Positions 16,310-24,610 of a stretch of DNA of 64,000 bases are shown piece after piece. The position numbers were made by a program, and so were the translations under genes. Source of the DNA: DASXQK01 sp963757155 (GTDB lineage Bacteria > Pseudomonadota > Alphaproteobacteria > Dongiales > Dongiaceae); the NCBI GenBank assembly GCA_963757155.1, contig CAVWQS010000012.1, forward strand, positions 124,001-188,000, in the 5' to 3' direction. Positions within the stretch are counted from its first letter, which is position 1. Each line of letters begins with the position of its first letter. Below the pieces are notes generated by a model. It was given only the letters and a program-made list of their open reading frames with translations. It had not been told where the DNA came from and did no database searches.

Positions 16310-16678
16310 ATGGCCTATGATCCCAACAACATCTTCGCCCGCATCCTGCGCGGCGAGATTCCTGCCAAGAAGATCTATGAGGACGAGCATGCGCTCGCCT
16401 TCGACGACATCCATCCCCAGGCCAAGGTTCATGTGCTCGTGATCCCCAAGGGCGCCTATGTGTCGCTGGAGGATTTCAGTGCCCGGGCCTCCGACGCGGA
16501 GATCGCCGGCTTCATCCGCGCCGTGGGCAAGGTCGCGCGCCAGCTCGGGCTGGTGGAGAGCGGCTACCGCATCCTGGCCAATCACGGGCCCGATTCCCAT
16601 CAGGAGGTACCGCATCTCCATGTGCATATCTTCGGCGGCCAGCGCCTCGGCAAAATGATCCAGCCGCTGCCGGGCTGA
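16310..16678 (+). CDS. HIT-family (Hint-like) purine nucleotide hydrolase
   Basis: A 122-residue histidine triad protein. The signature HLHVHIFGG is at about residues 103-111, with the nucleotide-binding stretches FARILRGEIPAKK and HVLVIPK upstream. Hint proteins hydrolyse adenosine phosphoramidates and similar nucleotides in the cytoplasm. The gene following hisE is commonly a HIT protein in alphaproteobacteria (from general knowledge), which fits a complete his cluster here. Confidence 0.93.
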   Translation: MAYDPNNIFARILRGEIPAKKIYEDEHALAFDDIHPQAKVHVLVIPKGAYVSLEDFSARASDAEIAGFIRAVGKVARQLGLVESGYRILANHGPDSHQEVPHLHVHIFGGQRLGKMIQPLPG

Positions 16679-16767
16679 GCCACGAACGAGACTCCCCCTC
16701 GTTACATGGCGAACCAGGCCGCTGCTCCTGCTTGCGCCGGAGAGCCCCCGCCCTCTCTGACGTCATG

Positions 16768-17095
16768 GTCGGCGTAGGCCGACCATCCACGAGTTTGCCT
16801 GCCCGTGATCCGATATTCGCATTGATTGCCGATCGCCGACCGGTCTGATCGAGGACAAGCAGATCGGTGCGGCCGCAAGTATTCTGACACGGAGGACGCG
16901 GAGTTGACCGAGGAGATGCACGGAGAAGTGAGAGTGCAGGCTCAACGGCCTTTCTCCTCCGTGATCTCTGGAATCCCTCCGCGTCCTCCGTGATCCATTT
17001 ACTTGCTTGCACCACAAAGCTTGTGGCCAATCGGAAAGCAGAAGAAAGACGGAGCCTTTGGCATGCAAACTCGTGGATGGTCGGCCTGCGCCGAC
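16768..17095. repeat. 328-bp nested inverted-repeat element
   Basis: The 475 bases between the HIT gene and the dehydratase hold no gene. Two 31-base outer arms, 16768-16798 and 17065-17095, are reverse complements with one mismatch; each also contains a short palindrome (GGTCGGCGTAGGCCGACC type). Inside lies a second inverted pair, CACGGAGGACGCGGAG at about 16888 and TCCGCGTCCTCCGTG at about 16978-16992. The whole could fold into one long branched stem. It may be a MITE-like or REP-like element; there is no transposase in it. Confidence 0.7.
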
Positions 17096-17153
17096 CAGGA
17101 CGGTTTAGACGAGAGAGCGAGGCTTGCCATCGCGGCGTTCGAGCGATGAGCCC

Positions 17154-18146
17154 TCACCGCAGCAGGAACCCTTTCCCGATCTCATCCCCCTCTTCCAGCG
17201 TGAAGCTCGCGCGGCCGGTGTAATGGGCCTTGCCGCCGACCTCGACGGTCACCGCCTCGAAGCTTCCGGCGCGGGTCTTCGCCAGCGCCTTGCCGGTGAA
17301 GATGGCGCCGGTGACGCTCTCGAAGCGCCGCTCCTGGCCCAAGGCGATGAGGCCGCGGGCATGCTGGACGGCGATGCGCGCGGTGACGCCGCTGCCGGTC
17401 GGGCTGCGGTCGACCTCGCGGGCGGCGAAGACGCAGATATTGGCCGTCGCCTCGGGAGAGAATGCATCGGCGCCGTCGGTCAGGATGGTGCCGTAGAGGA
17501 AGGCGAGGTCGGGATCGTCGGGATGGGTCAGCTTGATCTGGGCCTTGGCCGCCTCCGTGACCGCATGGGCGGCATCGACCAGATCCCTCGTTGTCGAGCG
17601 CCGCACGTCGAGCCCGAAGCGCGCCGCCGGCACCAGCGCGTAGAAGGCGCCGCCATAGCCGATGTCGAGCGGGATCGTGCCCAGCCCCGGCACCGCCACC
17701 GGCGCGTCGAGGGCGAAGGCAAAGGCCGGCACGCTTTTGAAGCGCACGGCGCCGTCGGCGGCGACGAAGGCTTCCACCAGGCCGCAGGGGCATTGAATCG
17801 CGACGCGGGTCTCGCCTGCCTGCCGCGGCACGATTCCCTGATCCACCGCCCAGCGGCCGAGCGCGATCACCGCATGGCCGCACATGGTGGAATAGCCTTC
17901 GTTATGAATGAAGAGCACGGCGAGATCGGCGCCCGGCAGATCGGGCTCGACCGGCAGCACGCCATACATGTCGAAATGCCCGCGCGGCTCGAACATCAGC
18001 AGCCGGCGCAGATGATCCAGATGCTCGCGGGCATGACGCCGCTTGGCGAGGATGGTCGCCCCCGGGATCGCCGGATAGCCCGCGGTGACGAGGCGGACCG
18101 GCTCGCCGCCGGTATGCATCTCGACGGTTTCGATCTCGAGGCTCAT
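17154..18146 (-). CDS. trans-3-hydroxy-L-proline dehydratase, proline racemase family
   Basis: A 330-residue member of the proline racemase fold. Residue Cys89 in STMCGHAVIALG is the first catalytic position. The second, usually Cys in racemases and 4-hydroxyproline epimerases, is Thr250 in DRSPTGSGV. Cys/Thr is the signature of trans-3-hydroxy-L-proline dehydratases such as human L3HYPDH, which also share EMHTGGEP and EPRGHFDMYG. The product, pyrroline-2-carboxylate, would be reduced to proline. The start at 18146 (MSLEIET) fits the family; the open frame beyond it overlaps the regulator. It lies 20 bases after the TetR-type gene on the same strand, so probably one operon. Confidence 0.88.
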   Translation of the reverse strand: MSLEIETVEMHTGGEPVRLVTAGYPAIPGATILAKRRHAREHLDHLRRLLMFEPRGHFDMYGVLPVEPDLPGADLAVLFIHNEGYSTMCGHAVIALGRWAVDQGIVPRQAGETRVAIQCPCGLVEAFVAADGAVRFKSVPAFAFALDAPVAVPGLGTIPLDIGYGGAFYALVPAARFGLDVRRSTTRDLVDAAHAVTEAAKAQIKLTHPDDPDLAFLYGTILTDGADAFSPEATANICVFAAREVDRSPTGSGVTARIAVQHARGLIALGQERRFESVTGAIFTGKALAKTRAGSFEAVTVEVGGKAHYTGRASFTLEEGDEIGKGFLLR

Positions 18147-18166
18147 CGCGTCTCTCCCTCGTATGG

Positions 18167-18784
18167 TCAGGCCAGGCCGCAGGTGCTGAGCACCATCCGG
18201 CGCAGCAAGGCCGAGGCGGCCTCGAAATCGCGCGATTTCAGCCGGCGCCGGTCGAGCAGGACTTCGACCTGGACGTCGAAATCGGCATAGGTCTGGGTGG
18301 CGGCCCAGATGATGAAGAAGAGATGCTTGGGCTCGACCGGCGCCATGCGCCCGGCCGCGATCCAGCCCTCGATGACCGCGCATTTGGCCTCGAGCCAGGC
18401 CTTGAGATCGCCGCTGAGCCGGCGGCGGATCCGCGGCGCCCCATGCAGGATCTCATTGGCGAAGACCTTGGAGGCCTGGGGCCGGCGGCGGGAGAATTCG
18501 AACTTGGCGGCGATATAGTCGGAAAGCGCGGTCTTGGGATCGGCCTCCGGCCGGATCGCCTCGGCGGTGTCGATCCAGAGCGCCAGGATCTCGTCCAGCA
18601 CCCGGGCGTAGAGCGCCGCCTTGGTGCGGAAATAGTAGTGCAGATTGGCCTTGGGCATGCCGGCGAGGCGCGCGATGGCCGAGGTCGTCGCGGCGGCAAA
18701 GCCGCGCTCGGCGAAGACCGTCTCCGCCGCCGCCAGGATCTTCGCCTCATTCTGCCGGCGCTTGCGGCCGATGGCTCGTTTCAT
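18167..18784 (-). CDS. TetR-family regulator, RutR-like
   Basis: A 205-residue TetR/AcrR protein. The N-terminal DNA-binding domain is clear: ILAAAETVFAERGFAAATT, then IARLAGMPKANLHYYF as the recognition helix. The C-terminal domain (VFANEILHGAPRIRRRL, LFFIIWAATQTYADF) resembles RutR/YcdC, the pyrimidine-responsive regulator. A palindrome matching most of the RutR consensus lies about 220 bases upstream (19008-19023), between this gene and the divergent transporter operon. The effector here could be a pyrimidine, its breakdown product or an amide; the sequence cannot decide. Confidence 0.87.
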   Translation of the reverse strand: MKRAIGRKRRQNEAKILAAAETVFAERGFAAATTSAIARLAGMPKANLHYYFRTKAALYARVLDEILALWIDTAEAIRPEADPKTALSDYIAAKFEFSRRRPQASKVFANEILHGAPRIRRRLSGDLKAWLEAKCAVIEGWIAAGRMAPVEPKHLFFIIWAATQTYADFDVQVEVLLDRRRLKSRDFEAASALLRRMVLSTCGLA

Positions 18785-18862
18785 CTAAGCGGGGAAGATT
18801 AGCGTTTGTCCCGCCGGAGAGGAACCGGCCGCCGGGACCTCGCGCATAAAGACCTCAAACAC

Positions 18863-18895
18863 AAGAAAAGGGCGGGGCAGCAGAGCCGCCCCGCC
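18863..18895 (-). terminator. Rho-independent terminator-like hairpin, leftward
   Basis: On the minus strand an eight-pair stem (GGCGGGGC and its complement at 18871-18878 and 18888-18895) is followed by TTTTCTT. It reads like an intrinsic terminator for leftward transcription, yet it lies upstream of the TetR gene (start 18784), with no convincing gene in the 300 bases before it. It could end a short leader or small RNA, or block read-through into the regulator. Confidence 0.5.
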
Positions 18896-19003
18896 TCGAA
18901 GTTCTGCGCCTACCTGGCAAAATTGGGAGAGTCGAGCGTTCACGCCACCCGCGCAGCCCCGCCATAGCAGGAGTGGGACCAATAACCGCAAAGGCAGCGA
19001 ACA

Positions 19004-19027
19004 ATTCTTGAACGCATGGTCAAGAAT
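19004..19027. promoter_or_regulatory. RutR-type operator palindrome
   Basis: A perfect 8+8 inverted repeat, ATTCTTGA-N8-TCAAGAAT. Its core at 19008-19023 is TTGAACGCATGGTCAA, against the known RutR consensus TTGACCANNTGGTCAA: the right half TGGTCAA is exact and two positions differ on the left. It lies between the RutR-like gene and the divergent ABC transporter operon, where a repressor could control both. Confidence 0.65.
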
Positions 19028-19189
19028 ATACCAGACTGCCCGACCCGGAAAAGCCTGATTCGGGCTTGGGGCAGGTGGGTGGGCCGGCCCCCTTTGCAGC
19101 GGGCCCGCGGGCTTGTCGAGGTTGTGATCGAGGCGGCTGTGGCCGCGGCCCGGGCGCGGCTTTAACATCGCCCCTTTGGGGAGGCAGGG

Positions 19190-20044
19190 ATGGCCGAGGC
19201 TTGGCAGAGATTTCGCCGCGACAGGCTGGCGCTGGGGGCGCTGGGCGTGGTCCTGCTGCTGGTGGCCGTCGCTTTGGGGGCGCCCTTTCTGGCGCCCTAT
19301 GACCCCTCGCAGCAGTTCTTCGACGGGCTCACCCTCGAGGGCGCGCCGCTGCCCCCCAGCGCCCGCTTCTGGCTCGGGACCGATCTCCTGGGCCGCGATC
19401 TGCTCTCGCGCCTCATCTTCGGCGCCCGCACCTCGCTGATGATCGGCGTCGCCGCCAATACCGCGGCGGTGGCGTTGGGGGCGCTGGTGGGCGTCATCGC
19501 AGGATATCTGCAGGGGCCGGTCGGCTTCACCTTGATGCGCCTCACCGATCTGATGATCGCCTTCCCCGCTTTGCTGCTGGCGATCGCGCTCGCCGCCATC
19601 TTCGCCCCCAGCCTGTGGATCGTCGCCATGGTCATCGCTCTGGTGAACTGGGTCCAGGTGGCGCGCATCGTCTATACCGAGACCAGGGGGCTGGCGGCCC
19701 GCGACTATATCGAGGCCACCCGGGCCCTGGGGGCGGCTTGGCCGCGGGTGGTCTTCCGCCACATCCTGCCCCATCTCATGCCCACTTTGCTGGTCTGGGG
19801 CACGCTGGGCATCGCCACCACCGTGCTGCTGGAGGCCACCCTCTCCTTCCTCGGCATCGGCGTCCGCCCGCCCACCCCCTCCTGGGGCGGGATCATCTTC
19901 GAGAGCCAGTCCTATTTCCTGACCGCGCCCTGGCTCGTCTTCTGTCCCGGGGCGGCGATCCTGCTGCTGGCGCTGTCCTTCAATCTGGTCGGCGATGCGC
20001 TGCGCGACGCCTTCGATCCCACCGGGCGTGGTCGCGGCGGATGA
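19190..20044 (+). CDS. Peptide/amide ABC transporter permease, DppC type
   Basis: A 284-residue inner-membrane permease of the dipeptide/oligopeptide/nickel class. The N-terminal cytoplasmic FRRDRLALGALGVVLLL leads into the first of six helices. FWLGTDLLGRDLLSRLIFGAR is the family's conserved periplasmic stretch, and EATRALGAAWPRVVFRHILP holds the EAA loop that contacts the ATPases. It is the first gene of a six-gene operon, and overlaps the next permease by ATGA at 20041-20044. The order permease C before B is less common than B before C. Confidence 0.9.
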   Translation: MAEAWQRFRRDRLALGALGVVLLLVAVALGAPFLAPYDPSQQFFDGLTLEGAPLPPSARFWLGTDLLGRDLLSRLIFGARTSLMIGVAANTAAVALGALVGVIAGYLQGPVGFTLMRLTDLMIAFPALLLAIALAAIFAPSLWIVAMVIALVNWVQVARIVYTETRGLAARDYIEATRALGAAWPRVVFRHILPHLMPTLLVWGTLGIATTVLLEATLSFLGIGVRPPTPSWGGIIFESQSYFLTAPWLVFCPGAAILLLALSFNLVGDALRDAFDPTGRGRGG

Positions 20045-20958
20045 TCGGCTATCTTTCCCGGCGCCTCGCCGCCTCGGCCCTGATCCTGATCGGGGTCACC
20101 ATGGTGACCTTCGCGCTCGCCTTCCTGATGCCGGCCGATCCGGTGCGCCAGATCGCCGGGCGCAATGCCTCGCCGCAGACGGTCGAATCCATCCGCCACC
20201 AGCTCGGCCTCGACCGCCCCGTGCCGATGCAATATGCGACATATCTCGGCCATCTGGCCCAGGGCGACCTCGGCCATTCCTATATCCAGAAGACCGATGT
20301 CGGCGAGCTCATCATGAGCCGCCTGCCGGCCACCTTGCTGCTGATGCTGGGCGCCATCTTCTTCGAGCTCGCCATCGGCATTCCGCTCGGCACCTTCGCC
20401 GCCGCCCGGCGCGGCAAGGCCGACCGCGCCATCATGATCTTCGCCTTCGCCGGGGTCTCCACGCCGCAATTCGTGGTCGGGCTCGTCCTGCTCTATCTGC
20501 TGGCCTATCTCGCGGGATGGTTCCCCATGAGCGGCTATGGCGGCCTCAGCCATCTGATCCTGCCGGCGCTGACGCTGGGCATCGGCGGCGGCGGCTGGTA
20601 TGCGCGCATCCTGCGCTCCAGCCTGGTCGAGGTGCTGCGCCAGGATTACATCCGCACCGCCCGGGCCAAGGGCCTCTCGGAGCGGACCATCGTCATCACC
20701 CATGCGCTGCGCAACGCTCTTCTGCCCATCGTGGCCATGATCGGCCTCGATATCGGCACCTTCATGGGCGGGGCGGTGGTGGTCGAATCCGTCTACGGCT
20801 GGCCCGGCATCGGCCAGCTCGCCTGGCAGGCGATCCAGCGCATCGATATTCCCATCATCATGGGCGTCACCCTCGTCGCCGCCGTCGCCATCGTGCTCGG
20901 CAATCTCCTCGCCGATCTGGTGACACCCCTGATTGACCCGCGCATCCGGTTGCGATGA
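20041..20958 (+). CDS. Peptide/amide ABC transporter permease, DppB type
   Basis: A 305-residue inner-membrane permease. The first helix after MIGYLSRRLAAS, the periplasmic domain with LGLDRPVPMQYATYL and GDLGHSY, and the EAA loop DYIRTARAKGLSERTIVITH all match DppB/OppB. GGAVVVESVYGWPGIGQL near the end is strongly conserved. It forms the membrane channel together with the DppC-type protein. The substrate-binding protein gene starts 38 bases after its stop. Confidence 0.92.
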   Translation: MIGYLSRRLAASALILIGVTMVTFALAFLMPADPVRQIAGRNASPQTVESIRHQLGLDRPVPMQYATYLGHLAQGDLGHSYIQKTDVGELIMSRLPATLLLMLGAIFFELAIGIPLGTFAAARRGKADRAIMIFAFAGVSTPQFVVGLVLLYLLAYLAGWFPMSGYGGLSHLILPALTLGIGGGGWYARILRSSLVEVLRQDYIRTARAKGLSERTIVITHALRNALLPIVAMIGLDIGTFMGGAVVVESVYGWPGIGQLAWQAIQRIDIPIIMGVTLVAAVAIVLGNLLADLVTPLIDPRIRLR

Positions 20959-20996
20959 GATGCGCTCAACCACGCGACTACAGGGAGGTTGAAGTC

Positions 20997-22629
20997 ATGC
21001 GAAGCCTGAAGCGGGCGGCCCTTGCCGCCATGGCCCTGGCCGGGGCGCTGATACTGTCGCCGGCCTTCGCCGATACCCCGCCCAAGCAGGGCGGTGCCGC
21101 GGTGGTCACCTTCAAGGACGACCTCGCGACCCTCGATCCGGCCATCGGCTATGACTGGCAGAACTGGTCGATCATCAAGAGCATCTTCAGCGGGCTGATG
21201 GACTACAAGCCCGGCACGACCGAGCTGATGCCCGATCTGGCGGAGAGCTACACCATCTCCGACGACGGGCTGACCTATACCTTCAAGCTCCGGCCCAATC
21301 TGAAATTCCACAACGGCCGCGCCGTCACCTCGGCCGATGTGAAATATTCCATCGAGCGCGCCGTCAATCCCAAGACCCAATGCCCGGGCGCCGGCTATTT
21401 CAGCATGATCAAGGGCTATGACGACGAGGCGGCGGGCAAGACCACGGAGCTCTCCGGCATCACGACGCCCGATCGCCAGCACCGTCGTCTTCACCCTGAC
21501 CGCGCCCAACGCCACCTTCCTCCATATCATGGCGATCAATTTCGGCTTCATCGTGCCGAAGGAGGAAGTGGAGAAATACGGCGCCGATTTCGGCCATCAC
21601 CCGGTCGGCACCGGGGCCTTCAAATTCGGCGAATGGCAGCTGGGCCAGAAGCTCGTGCTGGAGCGCAACAAGGACTATCACCGGCCCGGCGTGCCCTATC
21701 TCGACCAGATCACCTTCGAGTTCGGGCAGGAGCCGACGGTGGCGCTGCTGCGCCTGAAGAAGGGCGAGGTCGATATCCTGGGCGACGGCATCCCGCCGGC
21801 CCAGTTCCTGCAGATCACCAGCGATCCCGCCAACAAGGATCTCTTCGTCAAGGGCGAGCAGATGCACACGGGCTATCTCACCCTCAACACGAAGGTGAAG
21901 CCCTTCGACGATCTGAAGGTGCGCCAGGCCGTCAATATGGCCATCAACAAGAAGCGCATCATCCAGATCATCAACGGCCGCGCCGAGGTGGCCAATCAGG
22001 TGCTGCCGCCCTCGCTGCCGGGCTATGACAAGGACTTCCAGGGCTATCCCTATGATCCCGCGAAGGCCAAGGCGTTGCTCGCCGAGGCGGGTCATCCCGA
22101 CGGCTTCTCGACCGAGCTCTATGCCACGGATACCGATCCCCAGCCCCGCATCGCGCAAGCGATCCAGCAGGATCTGGCGGCCATCGGCATCAAGGCCGAC
22201 ATCAAGAGCCTCTCGGGCCCGGCGGTGATCGAGGCCGGCGGCACCGAGGGCGGCGCGCCTTTGGTCTGGTCGGGCGGGCTCGCCTGGATCGCCGATTTCC
22301 CGGATCCCTCCAATTTCTACACCGTGATCCTGGGCTGCGCCGGGGCGGTGAAGGGCGGCTGGAACTGGTCCTGGTATTGCAATCCCGCGATCGACAAGCG
22401 GGCGGCCGCCGCCGATGAGATGGTGACCGCGGCGGTCCAGGCCCAGCGCGCCGATGCCTGGAAGGGCATCTTCGACGATGTGATGAAGGACGCGCCCTGG
22501 GTTCCGATCATGAACGAGGAGCGCTACACCATGCATTCGGACCGGCTGGGCGGCGATGCCATCCTGTTCATCGAGCCGATCCACATTCCGGTGAACTACG
22601 AATACATCTACGCGAAGGACGCGCAGTAA
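20997..22629 (+). CDS. ABC transporter periplasmic substrate-binding protein, family 5 (frameshifted)
   Basis: A periplasmic binding protein of the DppA/OppA class, about 543 residues when read through one slip. A signal peptide, MRSLKRAALAAMALAGALIL ending near FA-D, is followed by TLDPAIGYDWQNWSI and LAESYTISDDGLTYTFKLRP. The frame then shifts at about 21472 (TTPDR to ASTVVFTL) and continues as VGTGAFKFGEWQ to NYEYIYAKDAQ. Length 1633 is one above a multiple of three: one extra base in GATCGCC. The ATG at 20997 has GGGAGG eight bases upstream. Ligand unknown; the operon suggests an amide or short peptide. Confidence 0.9.
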
Positions 22630-22648
22630 CAGTCGCGAGCAACGGGCG

Positions 22649-22678
22649 GGGGCGCGGCCGGACGAAGGGTCGCGCCCC
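22649..22678 (+). promoter_or_regulatory. Intercistronic hairpin after the binding-protein gene
   Basis: A stem of eight pairs (GGGGCGCG and CGCGCCCC) with a 14-base loop, 19 bases after the stop of the substrate-binding protein and before the formamidase gene. Hairpins here often protect the upstream mRNA segment, allowing more binding protein than the rest of the operon; that role is inference. There is no U-run, so full termination is unlikely. Confidence 0.5.
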
Positions 22679-22708
22679 TTCCGCCAGAACCTGAGGCAGG
22701 AGACGACG

Positions 22709-23648
22709 ATGGCCGAGCATTGCAACCACACGATCCACAAGCATCACCTCGGCTGGAACAACGCCAATGAGCCGGTGCTCTCCATCGCCTCGGGCGAGAC
22801 CATCGAATTCCGGACCATCGATTCCTCGGGCCGGCAGATCACGCCGAAATCCACGGTCGCGGATATCCCCAAGCTCGACTTCGCCAAGGTCAATCCGGTC
22901 TCGGGGCCGATCTATATCGACGACGCCCAGCCGGGCGACGCGGTCAAGGTGACGCTGCTCGATTTCACCCCCAGCGGCTGGGGCTGGACCGCGAATATTC
23001 CGGGCTTCGGGCTGCTCGCCGATCAGTTCAAGGAGCCGGCGCTGCATATCTGGACCTATGACACCCAGCGCCTGGCGCCCGCCGCCTATGGGCCGGGGGG
23101 CCGCGTGCCCCTGAAGCCCTTCTGCGGCACCATCGGCCTGGCGCCCGCCGAGGCCGGGACCGCACAGCATCGTTCCGCCGCGCCGGGTCGGCGGCAATAT
23201 GGACATCCGCGACATGTCCGTCGGCACCGAGCTCTATCTGCCGGTCGAAGTCGCGGGCGGTCTGTTCTCGGTGGGCGATACCCATGCCGCCCAGGGCGAC
23301 GGCGAGGTCTGCGGCACCGCCATCGAAAGCCAGATGAACGTCGCCGCGAAGTTCGAGCTGGTGAAGAATGCCAATCTCGACTTCCCGCGCTATCGCATCC
23401 GCGGGCCCATCAGCAGCCACCGCGACGCCAAGGGCTATGACGTCACCACCGGCATCGGCCCCGATCTGATGCAGGGCGCGCGCGATGCCGTCTCCGGCAT
23501 GATCCGCCTGCTCTCGAAGCGTCACGGCCTCGCGGCCATCGACGCCTATCTGCTCTGCAGCGTCGCCGGCGATCTGCGCATCAGCGAGATCGTCGACATG
23601 CCCAACTGGGTGGTCTCCTTCTACTTTCCCCGCATCGTCTTCGAGTGA
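22709..23648 (+). CDS. Acetamidase/formamidase family protein (frameshifted)
   Basis: Hydrolyses formamide or acetamide, or related short amides, to ammonia and the acid; cytoplasmic. About 312 residues after joining two frames. The first contains IDDAQPGDAVKVTLLDF and PFCGTIGLAPAEAG. At about 23160-23163 the reading moves by one base to HSIVPPRRVGGNMDIRD, then LFSVGDTHAAQGDGEVCGTA, the strongest family motif. Total length is one above a multiple of three, so one extra base is likely. It sits inside a peptide-type transporter operon; its stop overlaps the GTG start of the first ATPase. The enzyme probably acts on the imported compound. Confidence 0.9.
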
Positions 23649-24610
23649 GCCTGCTCGCCGTCGAGAACCTCACCGTCGGCTTCGATTCGGGCGCTCACCC
23701 GCTGCGGGTCGTCGAGGAGACGAGCTTCGCGCTGGACGCCGGCAGCACCATGGGGCTGGTCGGGGAATCCGGCTGCGGCAAGAGCGTGACCGCCATGTCG
23801 ATCATGCGCCTGCTGCCGAGCCCGCCGTCGCGGGTCTTCGGCGGGCGCATCATGTTCGAAGGCCAGGATCTGCTGAGCCTCTCGCCCGAGAAGATGCGCG
23901 CCATCCGGGGCGATCGCATCGGCATGGTCTTCCAGGAGCCGATGACGAGCCTCAACCCCGTGCTCTCCGTCGGCTTTCAGATCGAGGAGGTGCTGCGTCT
24001 TCATCGCGGGCTCTCCCATGCCGAAGCGCGGGCCCGGGCGCTGGAGATGCTGGGCCATGTGGGCATCGGCGCGCCGGAGCGCCGGCTGGCCCAATATCCC
24101 CATCAGCTCTCCGGCGGCCTGCGCCAGCGGGTGATGATCGCGATCGCCTTGGTCTGCCGGCCGCAGCTCCTGATCGCCGACGAGCCGACCACCGCGCTGG
24201 ACGTCACCATCCAGGCCCAGATCCTCGACCTGCTGCGCCGCCTGAAGCGCGAGTTCGGCATGGGCCTGCTGCTGATCACCCATGACCTCGGGGTCGTCGC
24301 CGAGATGTGCGATACGGTCGCCGTCATGTATGCCGGGCGGATCGTCGAGCGCGCCACCGCCGAGGCCCTCTTCCGCCGGCCGCGCCACCCCTATACCCAC
24401 GGCCTGCTGGCGGCGCGGCCGCGGCTGGTGCCCAAGGGCGGCAAGCTGCCGACCATCGCCGGCACGGTGCCCCCGCCCGGCCGGCGCGGGACCGGCTGCA
24501 GCTTCGCCGACCGCTGCCCGCGGGTCCTGCCGCGCTGCCGGAGCGAGCGCCCGGAGCTGGCGCCCGTGGGCGAGGCACAATTGGCCGCCTGCTGGAATCC
24601 CGTGCCGTGA
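23645..24610 (+). CDS. Peptide/amide ABC transporter ATPase, DppD type
   Basis: A 321-residue ATP-binding subunit. Walker A GESGCGKS near residue 40, Q-loop in MVFQEPMTSLNP, signature LSGGLRQRV, Walker B LLIADEPTTALD and the H-loop LLITHDLGVVA are all present. The C-terminal zinc/cysteine region typical of oligopeptide ATPases is seen as CSFADRCPRVLPRC. The GTG start overlaps the formamidase stop (GTGA), and its own stop overlaps the next GTG in the same way. Confidence 0.93.
   Translation: MSLLAVENLTVGFDSGAHPLRVVEETSFALDAGSTMGLVGESGCGKSVTAMSIMRLLPSPPSRVFGGRIMFEGQDLLSLSPEKMRAIRGDRIGMVFQEPMTSLNPVLSVGFQIEEVLRLHRGLSHAEARARALEMLGHVGIGAPERRLAQYPHQLSGGLRQRVMIAIALVCRPQLLIADEPTTALDVTIQAQILDLLRRLKREFGMGLLLITHDLGVVAEMCDTVAVMYAGRIVERATAEALFRRPRHPYTHGLLAARPRLVPKGGKLPTIAGTVPPPGRRGTGCSFADRCPRVLPRCRSERPELAPVGEAQLAACWNPVP

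Noticed and set aside
17063..17160. Short open frames between the HIT gene and the dehydratase
   Set aside because: They lie in the nested palindrome and have neither ribosome sites nor conserved residues.
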